From Meloidogyne chitwoodi (Eukaryota > Nematoda > Chromadorea > Rhabditida > Meloidogynidae), in the NCBI GenBank assembly GCA_015183035.1, contig JACZZP010000013.1, positions 1,364,001-1,428,000 of the forward strand: a DNA stretch of 64,000 nt, given 5' to 3'. Under the pieces are notes generated by a model. That model was given only the letters and a program-made list of their open reading frames with translations. It searched no databases and was not told where the DNA came from. Positions 1 through 11,670 of the stretch are shown in pieces. Numbering within the stretch: position 1 is the stretch's first letter; each line of letters begins with the position of its first letter. Made by a program: the position numbers and the translations under genes.

Positions 1-3000
1 AACCTTTAAAATTATAAAATATTTACAATTTATCCTTTATTTTTAGATTCTGAAGGCGCTAGAAAATTATGTAATGGAATAAAACGTTGTGCTGCTAGAG
101 CATTTGAGGATGGAGCGGTAATTGTTATAATATATATTTTCTTTTTTAGAATCTTTATCCTTTTTTTATTCAAAATCTCTCACTTATCTCATTCTCTAAT
201 ATTTTAATATTTATTTTAATTTTTTTAAAATTAGTTTGGACATTTAAATTTAACTGAAGAAGATTATAAAAGTAATACACATTTTACAAAATCTTTTATT
301 GAACTTTGTGCAAATACTGTTAAATCAAATAATAATTCATTAATTATTACTAGACGTTTTGAAAGTATTTTTTAAAATTAAATATTAAAATATTTAATTA
401 ATTAAAGATATTTCAACAAATTTAAATGAACGATTAATTGATCCTGCTGAATCAGAAGAAGCTAAAAGATTAAATTTTTATAAAGTAAATTTATTAAAAA
501 TATCAAAATTTGTAAAATTATAAATAAAATAATTTTTTTCTAACCAAAAAAATTAAGCTTTTTTTTCTCTTCACTTTTTATGTGCTCATTAATTTATTAA
601 TAATTAAACCTGTAAAAATTAGAAAATTCTTAAAAAATTAAAAAATAATTAAATTGAGATTTTTACATTTTTTAATAACAAAAATAAATTAAATATAAAT
701 ATATTTTTATTTTTAAAGAATAAATTAAGCATCAATAATAATAATAAATCAACAACAGAACAACAACAAAAATATTTATCATTTTTATTAGATTTAAAAG
801 GTTTAGATTTAAATTCATGGAGTCGTTCACGTGAAGGAATAACTTATTTTAAAGATTTAGCAATTAAATTAATTGAAAAAATTAAAATAATTATTTTAAA
901 ATTATATCCAGAATATAATAATAATAATGAACAACAACGTTTATTACCTTTATTACCTTCTATTAATTTATTAGAACAACAATTAAATATTGCTAAAGTA
1001 ATTAATTAATTTTTAAATAATTTTAAATAATTTTTAAAAAAGGCAGAAGAATTAATTCATAATTCTCATTATTTATCACGTTTACCAAAAAATTGGATAT
1101 TAAGAAAACGTTTAGATAATCAAATTGATTTAATTTTAATTAAAATAACACAAAGTTTAAAAGAAGAAAAATTAACTTCTAATTTTTATATTCAATTTTA
1201 TGGATTGCCAGGAAGTGGGAAAACAGCAACACTTTGTAGATTAAGACAATTATTAGAAAATAAATTTATTAATAATTCTGAAGAAAATTCTTTTATTTTT
1301 ATTACACGGTTTATTTTAATAAAATATATTTAATTATTTATTTATTTTTTTAAATTTTAAGTTTTATTCATTTAACTGATGGAGCTGTTTTTGCAAATGA
1401 ATTACTTCGAAATATTTTTCTTTCTGTAATTTTATTTAAAAAAATATTTTAAAAAAATCTCTCATAATTTAGGTTTGTGATAAAATAAAAAGACCAGATT
1501 TAGCATCATCTTTTATTAAATCCTTTCATCTCAAAACAATTTTAGCTACAGCTAAATTAGCTTTTGATAGTCAACAATCTTCAATTATTTTTATTTTCTT
1601 AGATGATGTTAATTTAATTAAATTTGGAAGAACTTTGGGAAGAATTAAACATATTTTAAAGAAATTATTACCAAATATTTGTTTTATTTGTACTTCTTCA
1701 TCTACACTTTCTATACCTATTTTTGCTCCTCATACTATGGAATTATTAGAATTGGCAACACCAACATTGGATGAGGTAATTTAATTTTTAAATTAATATA
1801 TAATTATATTAAAACACATCTCAATTAAAATTATATGTTCCCTCCAGCCTACCTTTGTTCCTTCCAGCCTACATTTGTTCCCTCCAGCCTTGCTTTTTTA
1901 GCCATTACTTAAAAATTTATTTTTAAATTAAAGGCTATTTCAATTCTTTGTGGAATTACAAATGAAGAAGAAAAGAATTCAACATTTCGTTTTACATCTG
2001 ATCAAATAAGCATTCTTCGAAAAATGTTACAAAAAACTTCAAATATAAATTTAGCATTAGGTTTTATTCAAAGAGATGAAATACTTGGTGGTTATGCTGA
2101 TGATATTTCTGCAACAATTGAACAATCTATTGGTTTATTTGTTTTTATTAAATAATTTATATTAATTTATTTTTAAAGAAAAAGCAGAATTTCAATGTGG
2201 AACAGATAATGTTCGTATTTTTTGTGAATTTCTTTGTTGTGCCCCTTGTGGGTTAACTTCTTTAGAATTGTTAGATGCTTTTAGAATGAGAAATTATGCT
2301 ACTGGTTTTATGTTTGAAGTAAAAAATAAATTAATTAATTTTATTTATTTATTTATTTTTATAGCCACAAGATGTATTAAGTGCTACTCCTTTACTTGTT
2401 CTTAGACAATTAGGATCTCTTTTAGATTTTATTATAATGGATAGAAGAAAAATGTTTGTTTCTTTTTATTTATTTATTTATTTATTATTATTTTTTAATT
2501 TTCTCAGTTATTTCTTTCGTTCTTTACAATTTGCTCAAGCAGTTCAACAAAGATATTTACAAACATCTGGTGATATAAAATTAGCAAATGAAACACTTGC
2601 AAATATTTTTTTAAATCAAAGTGAAAGTTCTTTACAAAATGGTAATGAACAAGAAGCTTCTGCAATGGCTATGGTTTTCCCTAGACCTTTATGTAAAGAT
2701 GGGGGAATGGGCATTGATATTAGAAAAGCAAGGTTATTAATTAAAATATATTGTTTACTCCCTCTCTTCTAATTAATTTAGTCTTTCCTTTAGCTTTACT
2801 GTTCAAATAAAATATTTAAATATTTTTATTATTTTTAGATTTCATTGGTATTATTTACTAAGAGCAGGTTATTTTTTATTTTTATTTTATTATATTTTAT
2901 TTTTTTTAAAAAAAGGTGGAGTAGAATCTTTAAAACGTGAAACACTTTGTTCATTTCCTTATTTGGAAGCAACATTTAGAGCTTTGGGTTTAGCTAGATT

Positions 3001-6000
3001 TCTTTCTATTTTTGAAGAGTAACTAATTTTAAAATTATATTTTAAAATATTTATTTTTAAAAAAGATGTTTACTTCAAATATTAGATAATGATTTACTTT
3101 GTTTGTTAATTTATTTTATTTTAATTTTAAATATTTATTTTTTAAGATATTCTTGAAGGAATATTACTTCCTGCAATTGAAACACTTGTTAGAGAACCTT
3201 TACAATTTGTTTCTGAATGTTTTTTAAATTATTTAAATATTTTAATTGTTTTTTTAAAGTTTTAAATCGTCTTCGATATACAAGAGCAAAGAATAGTGAA
3301 CATTTAAATAGAATGGTAGAACAAGCAATGCAATGGACTGGTAAATGTTTTTTTAAAATTAATTTATTTTCTTTTTTAGATTCTTTTGATTCTTTTCCAT
3401 TATTAGTACCTTTAACTTGTTGGATACCTCCTCCTAAAATACAACAAGTTTAATTTTAAAAATAAAGAAATTATTATTTTTTAATTTTTTAAATAAAAAG
3501 GTTCTTTCCTTCACTTTGCCTCAAGTAAAATATTTATTTTTAAATATTTATTTATTTTTTTGTTTTTAGTGGAAAGCTTCAAAAACAACAATATTACAAC
3601 CAACTTATAATCATCAACATTTATTAGGTTTTAAATAAATAAATATATTTAAAAACTTTATTAAAGTTGCTGGAAATGAATTAGCACAGGGATGCATTTA
3701 TATGTTTCATATTGCTTCACAATTATTAATTAGAACATTTAATACACCTAAACATTCACAAGTTTATTTTTAAATATTTTTAATTTAAATTAATATAAAA
3801 GATAACTTCATTATGTGCTTCTAGATGTAAAGAAGTAAATAATATAAATATTTCAATACAACAACAACATTTTTTTACAAGTGCAACATCTGAGGGAACA
3901 ATTCAAATTTGGAGTTTTACACAAGTAAATACTTTAAATAAATATAAGTATATTTTTAATTTAATTAAAAAAAAGTCTGATCCTTTAAAATCTTTGGATG
4001 TTAGTTCTACACGAATTTTTACAACAGCTTTAAGTAGTGATGATAAATGGATTGTAAGAATTATTATTTAAAATAATTATTAAAAAATAGTCTTTAATAA
4101 TTAGAGGAATGAAAGAAGAAGAATATTTAATAAAAATTAATTTTTTAAAAAAAGGTTGCCGGTTCAGCAGATTCTTGTGCAAGAATTGTAACTTTAGATA
4201 GTGGAAAAGTCACAAAAGTATTTAGAGAACATACAGGTAATTAATTTATTAATTATTTAATTTAATTAATTAATTAATTAAATTAAAGGTCCAGTTGTTG
4301 GTTTACAAATATCTTCTGATGATGCTTTATTAGTTACTGGTTCTGGTGATTTTGCTGTTATGGTTTGGGATATTGAAAAAGAAATTATTATTGTATTTTT
4401 AATTTATATTTAATTTAAATTTTTTTTTATTTTTTAGACTCGTCTTCAAGGGTTTGTTTTTTAATTAAATATTTTATATTAAAATTGATAGTCTTATGGC
4501 CCCAGTCACTTGTTTGACTTTAACTAGGTATTATTTAATTAAATTAAAAGTTATTTTTATTTAAAAAAAGAAATGATGCATTTTTGGCTGTTGCATGTGA
4601 AGATGAAACTTTAAGAGTATTTTCTCTTGTATCAGCACAAGAATTACATGAATTAGTAGGACATGAATCACGTATTAATGCTTTACAAGCATCTAGTGAT
4701 GATTGCAAGTATATTAATTATTTATTTATTTATTTTTTTAATTAATTTAAATTAAAAAAAAAAAGATTATTTGCTGGAACTAAAGGAAAGATTCTTGTTT
4801 ATGGTATTTTTGTATTTATTTATTTAAAAATATATAAATTAAAATAAAAGATATTCACAATGGACAACTTTTAGAAATTTTATTAGTTCCTCAAGAAAGA
4901 CAACCGGTTAGTAAAAAATAAATAAATAATATTAAATATTTTAATTAAAATAATAATATTATTTTATTTATTTAATTTATAGATATCTTCAATTAAAATA
5001 AGTGATGATGATAGCTTTGTTATAGCAGTTGCTGGTTTATTTATTTTAATTTTATTTTTAATTTTATATAAAAAAAGGTGATAAAATAAGTATTTGGGCT
5101 ACAAATTCAATAGATAGAGATATTGCTTCAATTTATCAAAAAGAACAACAAAAAATATTAAAAGAAATTAATTTAGATTATAGAAGTAGAATAAAAACAA
5201 ATGAATCAATTGAAAGTCAAATATCTTCTTTTAATAAAGAAGAAGAAAATAATGAAGAATTATTTAATAATAATAATTGTGTTTCATTTATTCAAATTTC
5301 TCCAGATGAGAAGGTTTTCAAAAGAAAAAGTCATTGGGGGAAATATTTAATTTTATAGGGGAATATCTTAATTATTTTATAATTAATTAAGAGAAATATT
5401 TAAATAAAAACAAAATTTAATTTTTTTTAAATAAATAAAATTAATTATTATCCATTTTAATTATTTTTAGGGAGCAGGTTGTGGGACTGTAGATGGAATA
5501 GTTGCTTTTTGGGATCTTGATGTTTGTCAATGCATGTAATAATTAAAAATAAATTATTTATTTAATTAAATAATAAAGGTGGACAAGTTGTCAACAAAAA
5601 ACAGGAAAAGTAACAGCTTTAGGATTTACAATAGATTCTTTTTTATTATTAAGTGGAACACAACAAGGTAATTAGTTAATTAATATTTAAATAAATTAAT
5701 TTAATTAAAATAAAAGGAAGTATTTATTTTTGGGCAACAGGAACAGGCCAATTACTTAAACAATTACAACTTCATTCAGACTCTATTTTATCATTAAATG
5801 TTTTTTTAGAAAGTGGAAGAAATAATGAATTAGGAGGAAAGTAATTTAATTAATTAAAATAAATAAATAAATATTTATTTAATTAAAGTCAAGTAATTCC
5901 AATATATCAACAACAACAATATCAACCTTTAAGAGTTGTTTCCTGTGATTCTTCTGGTTAATTATTTTAATTTTAATAAAATAATAATTAATTAAAAAAA

Positions 6001-7953
6001 AAAGATAATGCTCATATTTGGACTTTACCTTCTATTGAAGAAAATAATCGTAAAATAGAGGTTTAATTTTTTAAAATAATATTTTTAAATTAAAATTAGT
6101 TTATTGCCTCAATTGCTAATATTTCTCCTCCTCTTTATGTTCGTCTTTCTGGTTATTTAATTTAATTAATTTAAATATTTTTTAATTTATTTATTTTTAG
6201 ATACTGTAATTATTGCAAAACATTCTGCTAATCCAAAAGAGTAAATTTATTTAATTAATTAAAAATTATTTTCTAAAATAATAAAAGAATTTCATTCCAA
6301 AAAAATATTATTTTTTATTTAAATATAAAAAAAAAGATTTTTAAAATAATTTTAAATTTTAAAAAGAATGAATATTTGGACATCTTCTGGTGATCGACTA
6401 TTTACTCGTTCTAAAGTTCATCATAGTGAAGTATTTATTTTATTTATTTTTTTTTAATTTTATTTAAAAAAAGCCAATAATTTGTTATTCTGTTAATCGT
6501 TCTGGAACAATGTTAATTACTGGTTCTATGGATTTTTCTTTAAAAATATGGCAAATGGATACTGGTGGATTACTTATACAAGTTTATTTTTATTTATTTA
6601 AAATAAAATAACCATTTATTATTTAAAAATAATTAATTAATTAAAAGGAGAGGAATGTTGGGAAATAATTAATAAAATAAATAATTTAAAAAATTATTAT
6701 TATTTAATTAATTTAAAAAAAAAGATTTTGGTTGGACATGATGATATTCCTACATGTTGTTGTGTTAGTGAAAATGGACAATTAGCAGTTAGTGGTGCCA
6801 AAGATTTGTTAATTTTAATTTATTTAAATAAAATAATTTATTTAATTAATTTTTAAAGTAAATTAATTGTTTGGGATATACAAACTGGTTCTTCTCTTCA
6901 TATTTTAAAAGTTTATTTTTTAATTAATTATATTTTAATTATTTTAAGAGAACTGCAATTCCTCAATTTATGGAAATTAGTTTGGATGGAAATGTTTTTT
7001 GTACAAGTATTTTTTTAATTTTATTTAACCTCTAATTTAATCTTTAATTATTAAAAAAAGAAATTGTGAAATAATTTAAAATATTATTATTTTAAAAGGT
7101 TTACAAGATGGTTGGATAGAAGCTTGGAATACTCCAACTGGTAGATTATTAAGTTCATTTAATACACATAGAAAGGTAAGAAAAGAGTCTTTTTTTAATT
7201 TAAATTAAATAAGATTGAACAATTAATTATTGGTGCTGATGGTGACAGAATTCTTGTAAAATTAGCAAAAACAGCCCAGTTTTGTTTTTTATTTTTTAAA
7301 TAATTAATTTAATTTATTTAAAAAAAGACTTCCAATTATTTGTCTTCATAATACTCCAGCAAGTTTATCTTCAACTTCTGCTAGTCGTTATGAACGTGTA
7401 ATTATTAATGGAGAAGAAAGAATTGAAGAAGAAGAAAATAAAAATAATTTATTATTAGAAGAAGAAGAAGAAAATATTTTAGAAAAAAGTAAAATATTTT
7501 AAAAATAAATTAATTTATTTAAATTAATTTAAATTTTAAAAGATGATTTATCAATAAAATCAAATAATGATCATTTAAATAATTTTCAAGAAAATCAAAA
7601 AATAGATCAAATACCTTCAACTAGTAATAATCAACAAATAATTAATAATAATAAAAAAGTAATAATAATTAATTTAAAAATAATTAATTTTAATTTAATT
7701 AAAAAAGAATTCAACAAATTCAAAAGAAGCAATTTATTATGCTAATAATGAAAATAATAATAATTTATTAAATAATAATAAAAGAAATAATTCAATATCA
7801 ACAACAACAAAACAACAAAAACATTCTTTAATATTAAATAAACAACAAAGTTGTTCTAATCCAGAATCTACTGGTTATGGTGGTCAAATATCTACATTAA
7901 ATAATAATAATAAAAATAATAATAAAAGATCTAAATTTTGTATTATTATTTAA
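1..7953 (+). CDS. NACHT and WD40-repeat protein (NWD1-like), 5' end outside window
   Basis: Partial gene: the first base range is intron and an acceptor near 46 opens the first visible exon, so the start lies upstream. More than 25 short exons join in frame. A nucleotide-binding domain has the P-loop [15 protein letters not shown] (about 1199-1243), then a strand resembling the NWD/TEP1 pattern ([16 protein letters not shown], about 1370-1415) and a Walker-B-like FIFLDDVNL (about 1591-1617). A helical linker follows, then about ten or more WD40 repeats from about 3660 to 7300, with blades such as [15 protein letters not shown] and [14 protein letters not shown]. The C-terminus is an Asn/Gln-rich low-complexity tail ending KRSKFCIII, a CaaX-like box after basic residues. 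NACHT-WD proteins are STAND-type ATPases thought to act as scaffolds; the partner is unknown. An APAF-1-like NB-ARC assignment is the alternative, but the nucleotide-binding region looks closer to NWD1/2. Confidence 0.75.
1836..1893 (+). repeat. Triplicated ~20-bp repeat inside a NACHT-WD intron
   Basis: Three imperfect head-to-tail copies of a TGTTCCCTCCAGCCTAC-type unit lie inside an intron. They are far richer in C than the surrounding intron sequence. No protein or RNA function is apparent. Confidence 0.7.
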
Positions 7954-8522
7954 ATATATATTTTGTATTTTATATTTATTTAATTAATTAAAATAAAATA
8001 ATTGTCCTCTTTTAATTTAATTAATTAAATAAAATATAAATTTAAATAATTTTTATTTTAAATTTTTAATTATCTCAAAATAAATAAATAAATAAAATTT
8101 ATTTATTTTTATGATTCATTAATTTTTATAAAAATATTATTTTGAAAGAAAAAAAGTTTTTTTATCCTTAAAATATATTTATTTATTTTTAACAGCTGTC
8201 TTCTTATTTAGTTAAAAAAAGATATATTATTATTATCCAATATTTATTTTTTTTTAGTAAAAATAAATAAATAAATATTTTATTCCTATTTTATTGCAAA
8301 CTCTTCTTCTATTCTTTTGACTTTTAGAAAAAAAATAAAAAATTATATCTTCTGTTACATTTTTTAAAAAATATTTTTGTGTTTTATTAGTAATTAGGAT
8401 ATTTTTGTTTCATTTTAAATATATAGAATTTTAATTAAATTATTAAAAAAATTATTAAAGAAAATAAGAAACCTTTAAAAATATAAAATATTTTTAATTT
8501 ATTTAATTTTAAAGATAAAAAT
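7954..8522. other. Intergenic, AT-rich
   Basis: About 570 bp between the NACHT-WD stop and the SPARC start. Only A/T homopolymer and TTTA/AATT-rich sequence is seen; it must hold the first gene's 3' UTR and the SPARC promoter, but no specific element stands out. Confidence 0.6.
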
Positions 8523-10110
8523 ATGTTATTAAATATTTATTTAATATTTTTAATAATTTTGGTTGGATCTTTAAATGCTTCTAAAAAAGTAAATAAATTA
8601 AATAAATTAATAAAAATAAATTAATTTATTTTAGAATTATCATCAAAAAGAATTAAATGAATTAGAAGATTTATTAGATGAATTAAATCAGGGAAAGTCA
8701 GGTAGAGAAGTTAGAGAACAACAAAGAAATATTGGTAAAATTATATTTAATTTAATTTTTATTTTAAATTTCAGATCCTTGTGACCAACATATTTGTGGT
8801 TGGGGAAAAGAATGTATTGTTGATAAAAAAGGACGTCCTATTTGTGAATGTAAATAAATTAAATTTAAAATTAAATTAAAAATATATTTAGGTATTTCAA
8901 AATGTCCAGAACTTGAAGATGATCCATTAGACAAGGTTAAGACAATTAATTTTTAATTTCTTTAAAAAATGAAATTATTGTTAATAAAAGTATTATAATA
9001 TTTATTTAATTATTTTTCTTTTTAAAAAAGGTTTGTGCTAGCAATAATCAAACATTTACTTCACTTTGCCATCTTTATCGGTAAAAATAAAATAATTTAT
9101 TTTAAATTAATTCCTTTTAAATATATTAAAATATATTTAATTTATTTAATATACCTATCTCACCACTAAAAGTGAAAATAAAGAGAACTTTAAATTAAAA
9201 AAATATATTTATTTTTTAAATAATTTTAAAAATATATTTATTTATTTTTTTTAAAGTCAACGATGTATTTGTAAAAAAAGAAGTGGATTGGAAAATGAGT
9301 AAATTTTGTTTAAAAATACTTATATATTTATATTTATTTATAATTATTAATATTTTTTTGATGTGAAAACCCAAGTAATCAAAAAATTCATTTGGAATAT
9401 TTGGGTGAATGTAAACAACTTGATGATTGTACAAATGATTTAATGCTACAATTTCCAGTAATTTTGTTTAAATAAAATAAATAAATAATTATAAAAAAGG
9501 AACGTATGGCTGATTGGCTCTTTCAAGTAAAAATATATACCTTTTCTTAAATAAAAAAATATTTTAAATTGTTTCAAATTAATTCTAATAATTTTAATAA
9601 TAAATAAAAGGTAATGAAAGAATTAAAAAAACGACGTGAACTTCAAGGTCTTGAATGGGAGGAACTTATAAATGAAGCAGAACAAAATGATGATAAAAAA
9701 CATGCCTACCCAGTTATTTGGAAATTTTGTGATTTGGTAAAAAATAATTTAATATTTAATTAATATTTCTTTTTTTTAGGACATCAAGGTTGAAAAAAAA
9801 ATAAATATTTAAAAAATAAAATATATATTTTTGAAAATATAGCCACATGACAAACATGTCTCTCATCATGAATTAATTCCACTTACTGCACCTGTTATTC
9901 CAATGGAAAGTTGTATTAAACCTTTTTTGGAAGAATGGTAAATATTAAATTTTATTTTAAAGTTTTTTTCCTTTTAAGTGATACAAATAAAGATGGCTCA
10001 ATAACTATAAAAGAATGGGGTATTTGTCTTGGATTAAAAGAAGGTAAAAAAATTAATAATTAAAAAATATTTAAAACTAATTTTCAGGAGAAATTCAAGA
10101 ACGATGCTAA
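8523..10110 (+). CDS. ost-1: SPARC / osteonectin (OST-1), secreted matricellular calcium-binding protein
   Basis: Begins with a hydrophobic signal peptide (MLLNIYLIFLIILVGSLNA). A short acidic N-terminal segment follows (ELEDLLDELNQ). Next come the Cys-rich follistatin/Kazal-like module (DPCDQHICGWGKECIVD, then VCASNNQTFTSLCHLYRQRC) and the extracellular calcium-binding (EC) domain. The EC domain has the family blocks LDDC...FPERMADWLFQVM, YPVIWKFCDLD, LIPLTAPVIPMESC and an EF-hand CDTNKDGSITIKEWGICLG, ending in Cys at the stop. SPARC binds collagen IV in basement membranes and is needed for development in C. elegans. About nine introns join in phase. The start was chosen because it opens the signal peptide. 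The acidic N-terminal domain is shorter than in vertebrates. Identification rests on the whole order of conserved blocks and is firm. Confidence 0.95.
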
Positions 10111-10740
10111 CATGTTTACTAAATTTGAAATTTAACTATTTTATTTTTTTAATATTTTCCAAAATTTGCCAGTGACTAAATTCGACTGTAACCCCCTTCT
10201 TATTAATAGAAAAATACATGCTGTTTAAATTTTTGTAATTGATTTTTTATGCAAAAATTTATATATTACATCCGAAAGCTTTTTTAAAAAGCTACATATC
10301 GAACATATATAAATACTAGCAAAGTGTCCAACCTTCGGATGTCCTTCTTAAAATAACATAAACAATAAAATCATACATAATTATAAACATTTCAAAAAAA
10401 AACAAAAGAAATTAACAAAATATTATATCCAAACATCTCTAAAACAAAACACCTAAATTACTATAACAAAAATAATTGTCTACATAATTACCAATTTCTT
10501 CTGAATTATCTTCACGATCGAGTTGATAAATTAAAATTTTGTATAAATGTTAATTTAATAAATTTTATCTTTATCATTTTTTGTTATTTTTTAATTTTTT
10601 TGTATATTTTCTTGCTTTTGACCATTTTATAACTTTTCTCACTGGCTTTTTTTTTTATTTTCTTTTATGAAGTCAGGCGCACGAGAGATTACGTGAATAG
10701 AGAAAAATAAATTCAAAATTTGGCATAATGTAAAAAGAAA
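10111..10740. other. Intergenic 3' of SPARC
   Basis: About 630 bp of AT-rich sequence following the SPARC stop. No gene or clear repeat seen. Confidence 0.5.
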
Positions 10741-11030
10741 AGATTTAGTGGGTCACCTAAGTTGAGTCAGCACGATTGAGTTAGACACGGTTGATTCAGC
10801 ACGGTTGAGTCACCGTTTCTCCTAACTTCGTTTGAAGCCCACTAAATTCGTTCATTTTGGTCTCATTCGACTCAGCTCGAAGAGCTCTTTCAAATGAGCT
10901 ATCATTTGTATTTTTATATAATTCGTATCAAGGAAAAAACTTGGATGAAATATTTTGACGGTGACTCAACCGTGTCTGACTCAATCGTGCTAACTCAACT
11001 GAACTGCTCACGATTTAGCTAGTTTTCGCG
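10741..11030. mobile_element. Inverted-repeat (MITE-like) element
   Basis: Left arm 10761-10794 reads GTTGAGTCAGCACGATTGAG followed by TTAGACACGGTTGA. The right arm (10965-11000) is its near-complement, with TCAACCGTGTCTGACTCAAT followed by CGTGCTAACTCAACT. The left arm also holds internal repeats of a GTTGAGTCAGCAC-type unit. The loop has a smaller palindrome around 10862-10899 (CTCATTCGACTCAGCTCGAA...AATGAG) that resembles sequence in the arms of the MPP10 transposon. Composition is much less AT-rich than the flanks. No coding capacity; no target duplication was found. Confidence 0.6.
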
Positions 11031-11049
11031 TGTGCGTCAACTGGCTGAA

Positions 11050-11160
11050 AGTGCTGTGTCAAAAAAAGAGATTTTTGCTTGGTGCACAACAAGTTTTCTT
11101 TCGCTAATAGTGTTTTTTACTTTTTGCGTTTTTACACGTTCTAAAATAACTTTTGTGCAC
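11050..11160. repeat. Dispersed repeat copy A
   Basis: Contains GGTGCACAACAAGTTTTCTT, a ...GCGTTTTTACACGTTCTAAA stretch and TTTTGTGCACACTTGG. The region 59960-60080 carries the same blocks in reverse orientation with diverged spacing, so this is a dispersed family. No open frame. Confidence 0.6.
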
Positions 11161-11528
11161 ACTTGGCACGAATCATGAGGTGGCACGACTTTTCGTCAAC
11201 GGAATTTACGTCAATGGACCATTCGTCAATACTTTATGTCAACGGACTTTTCGTCAATAAACAAATTATTTAAAATAGAAAAAAAGTAAAAAAAAATAAT
11301 CTAAACAATAAAGTCATACATAAATATAAACATTACCAACAAAATAAACAAACAAGATAACGAAATAATCATCCAGATACCCAAATTTACAATCGTCTAA
11401 CACAACAGAAACTACAAAGAATAGACTAACATAATTAAAACATTTACAAACAAAACAATACATAGAGAAATTAAAACATGATCAAGCATGAGTCAAGTTT
11501 TAAGCAGTGGTTGGAAATTTTCATTTTG

Positions 11529-11660
11529 CTCGTACTTAGTACCAGCCATATTTTTTCCCTCGTACTCGTACATCGTATTACCTTTATTTTTTGCTCGTAC
11601 TCGTACTTCGTACCAGTCTTATTTTTTCCATCGTACTCGTACCTCGTACTTTCCTTATAT
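11529..11660. repeat. Short tandem repeat, ~30-36 bp unit (CTCGTACTCGTAC core)
   Basis: At least four copies begin near 11529, 11559, 11594 and 11630, each with CTCGTACTCGTAC or a variant followed by T-rich spacer (TTATTTTTTCC). It lies immediately before the larger minisatellite inside the same inverted-repeat element. Short forward open frames across it are by-products of the repeat. Confidence 0.7.
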
Positions 11661-11670
11661 TTTTTTCTTG

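Noticed and set aside
1200..1260. CED-4/APAF-1 identity for the first gene from its P-loop plus WD40 layout
   Set aside because: The strands after the P-loop fit the NWD/TEP1 NACHT pattern better, and no CARD or NB-ARC-specific motif is seen.
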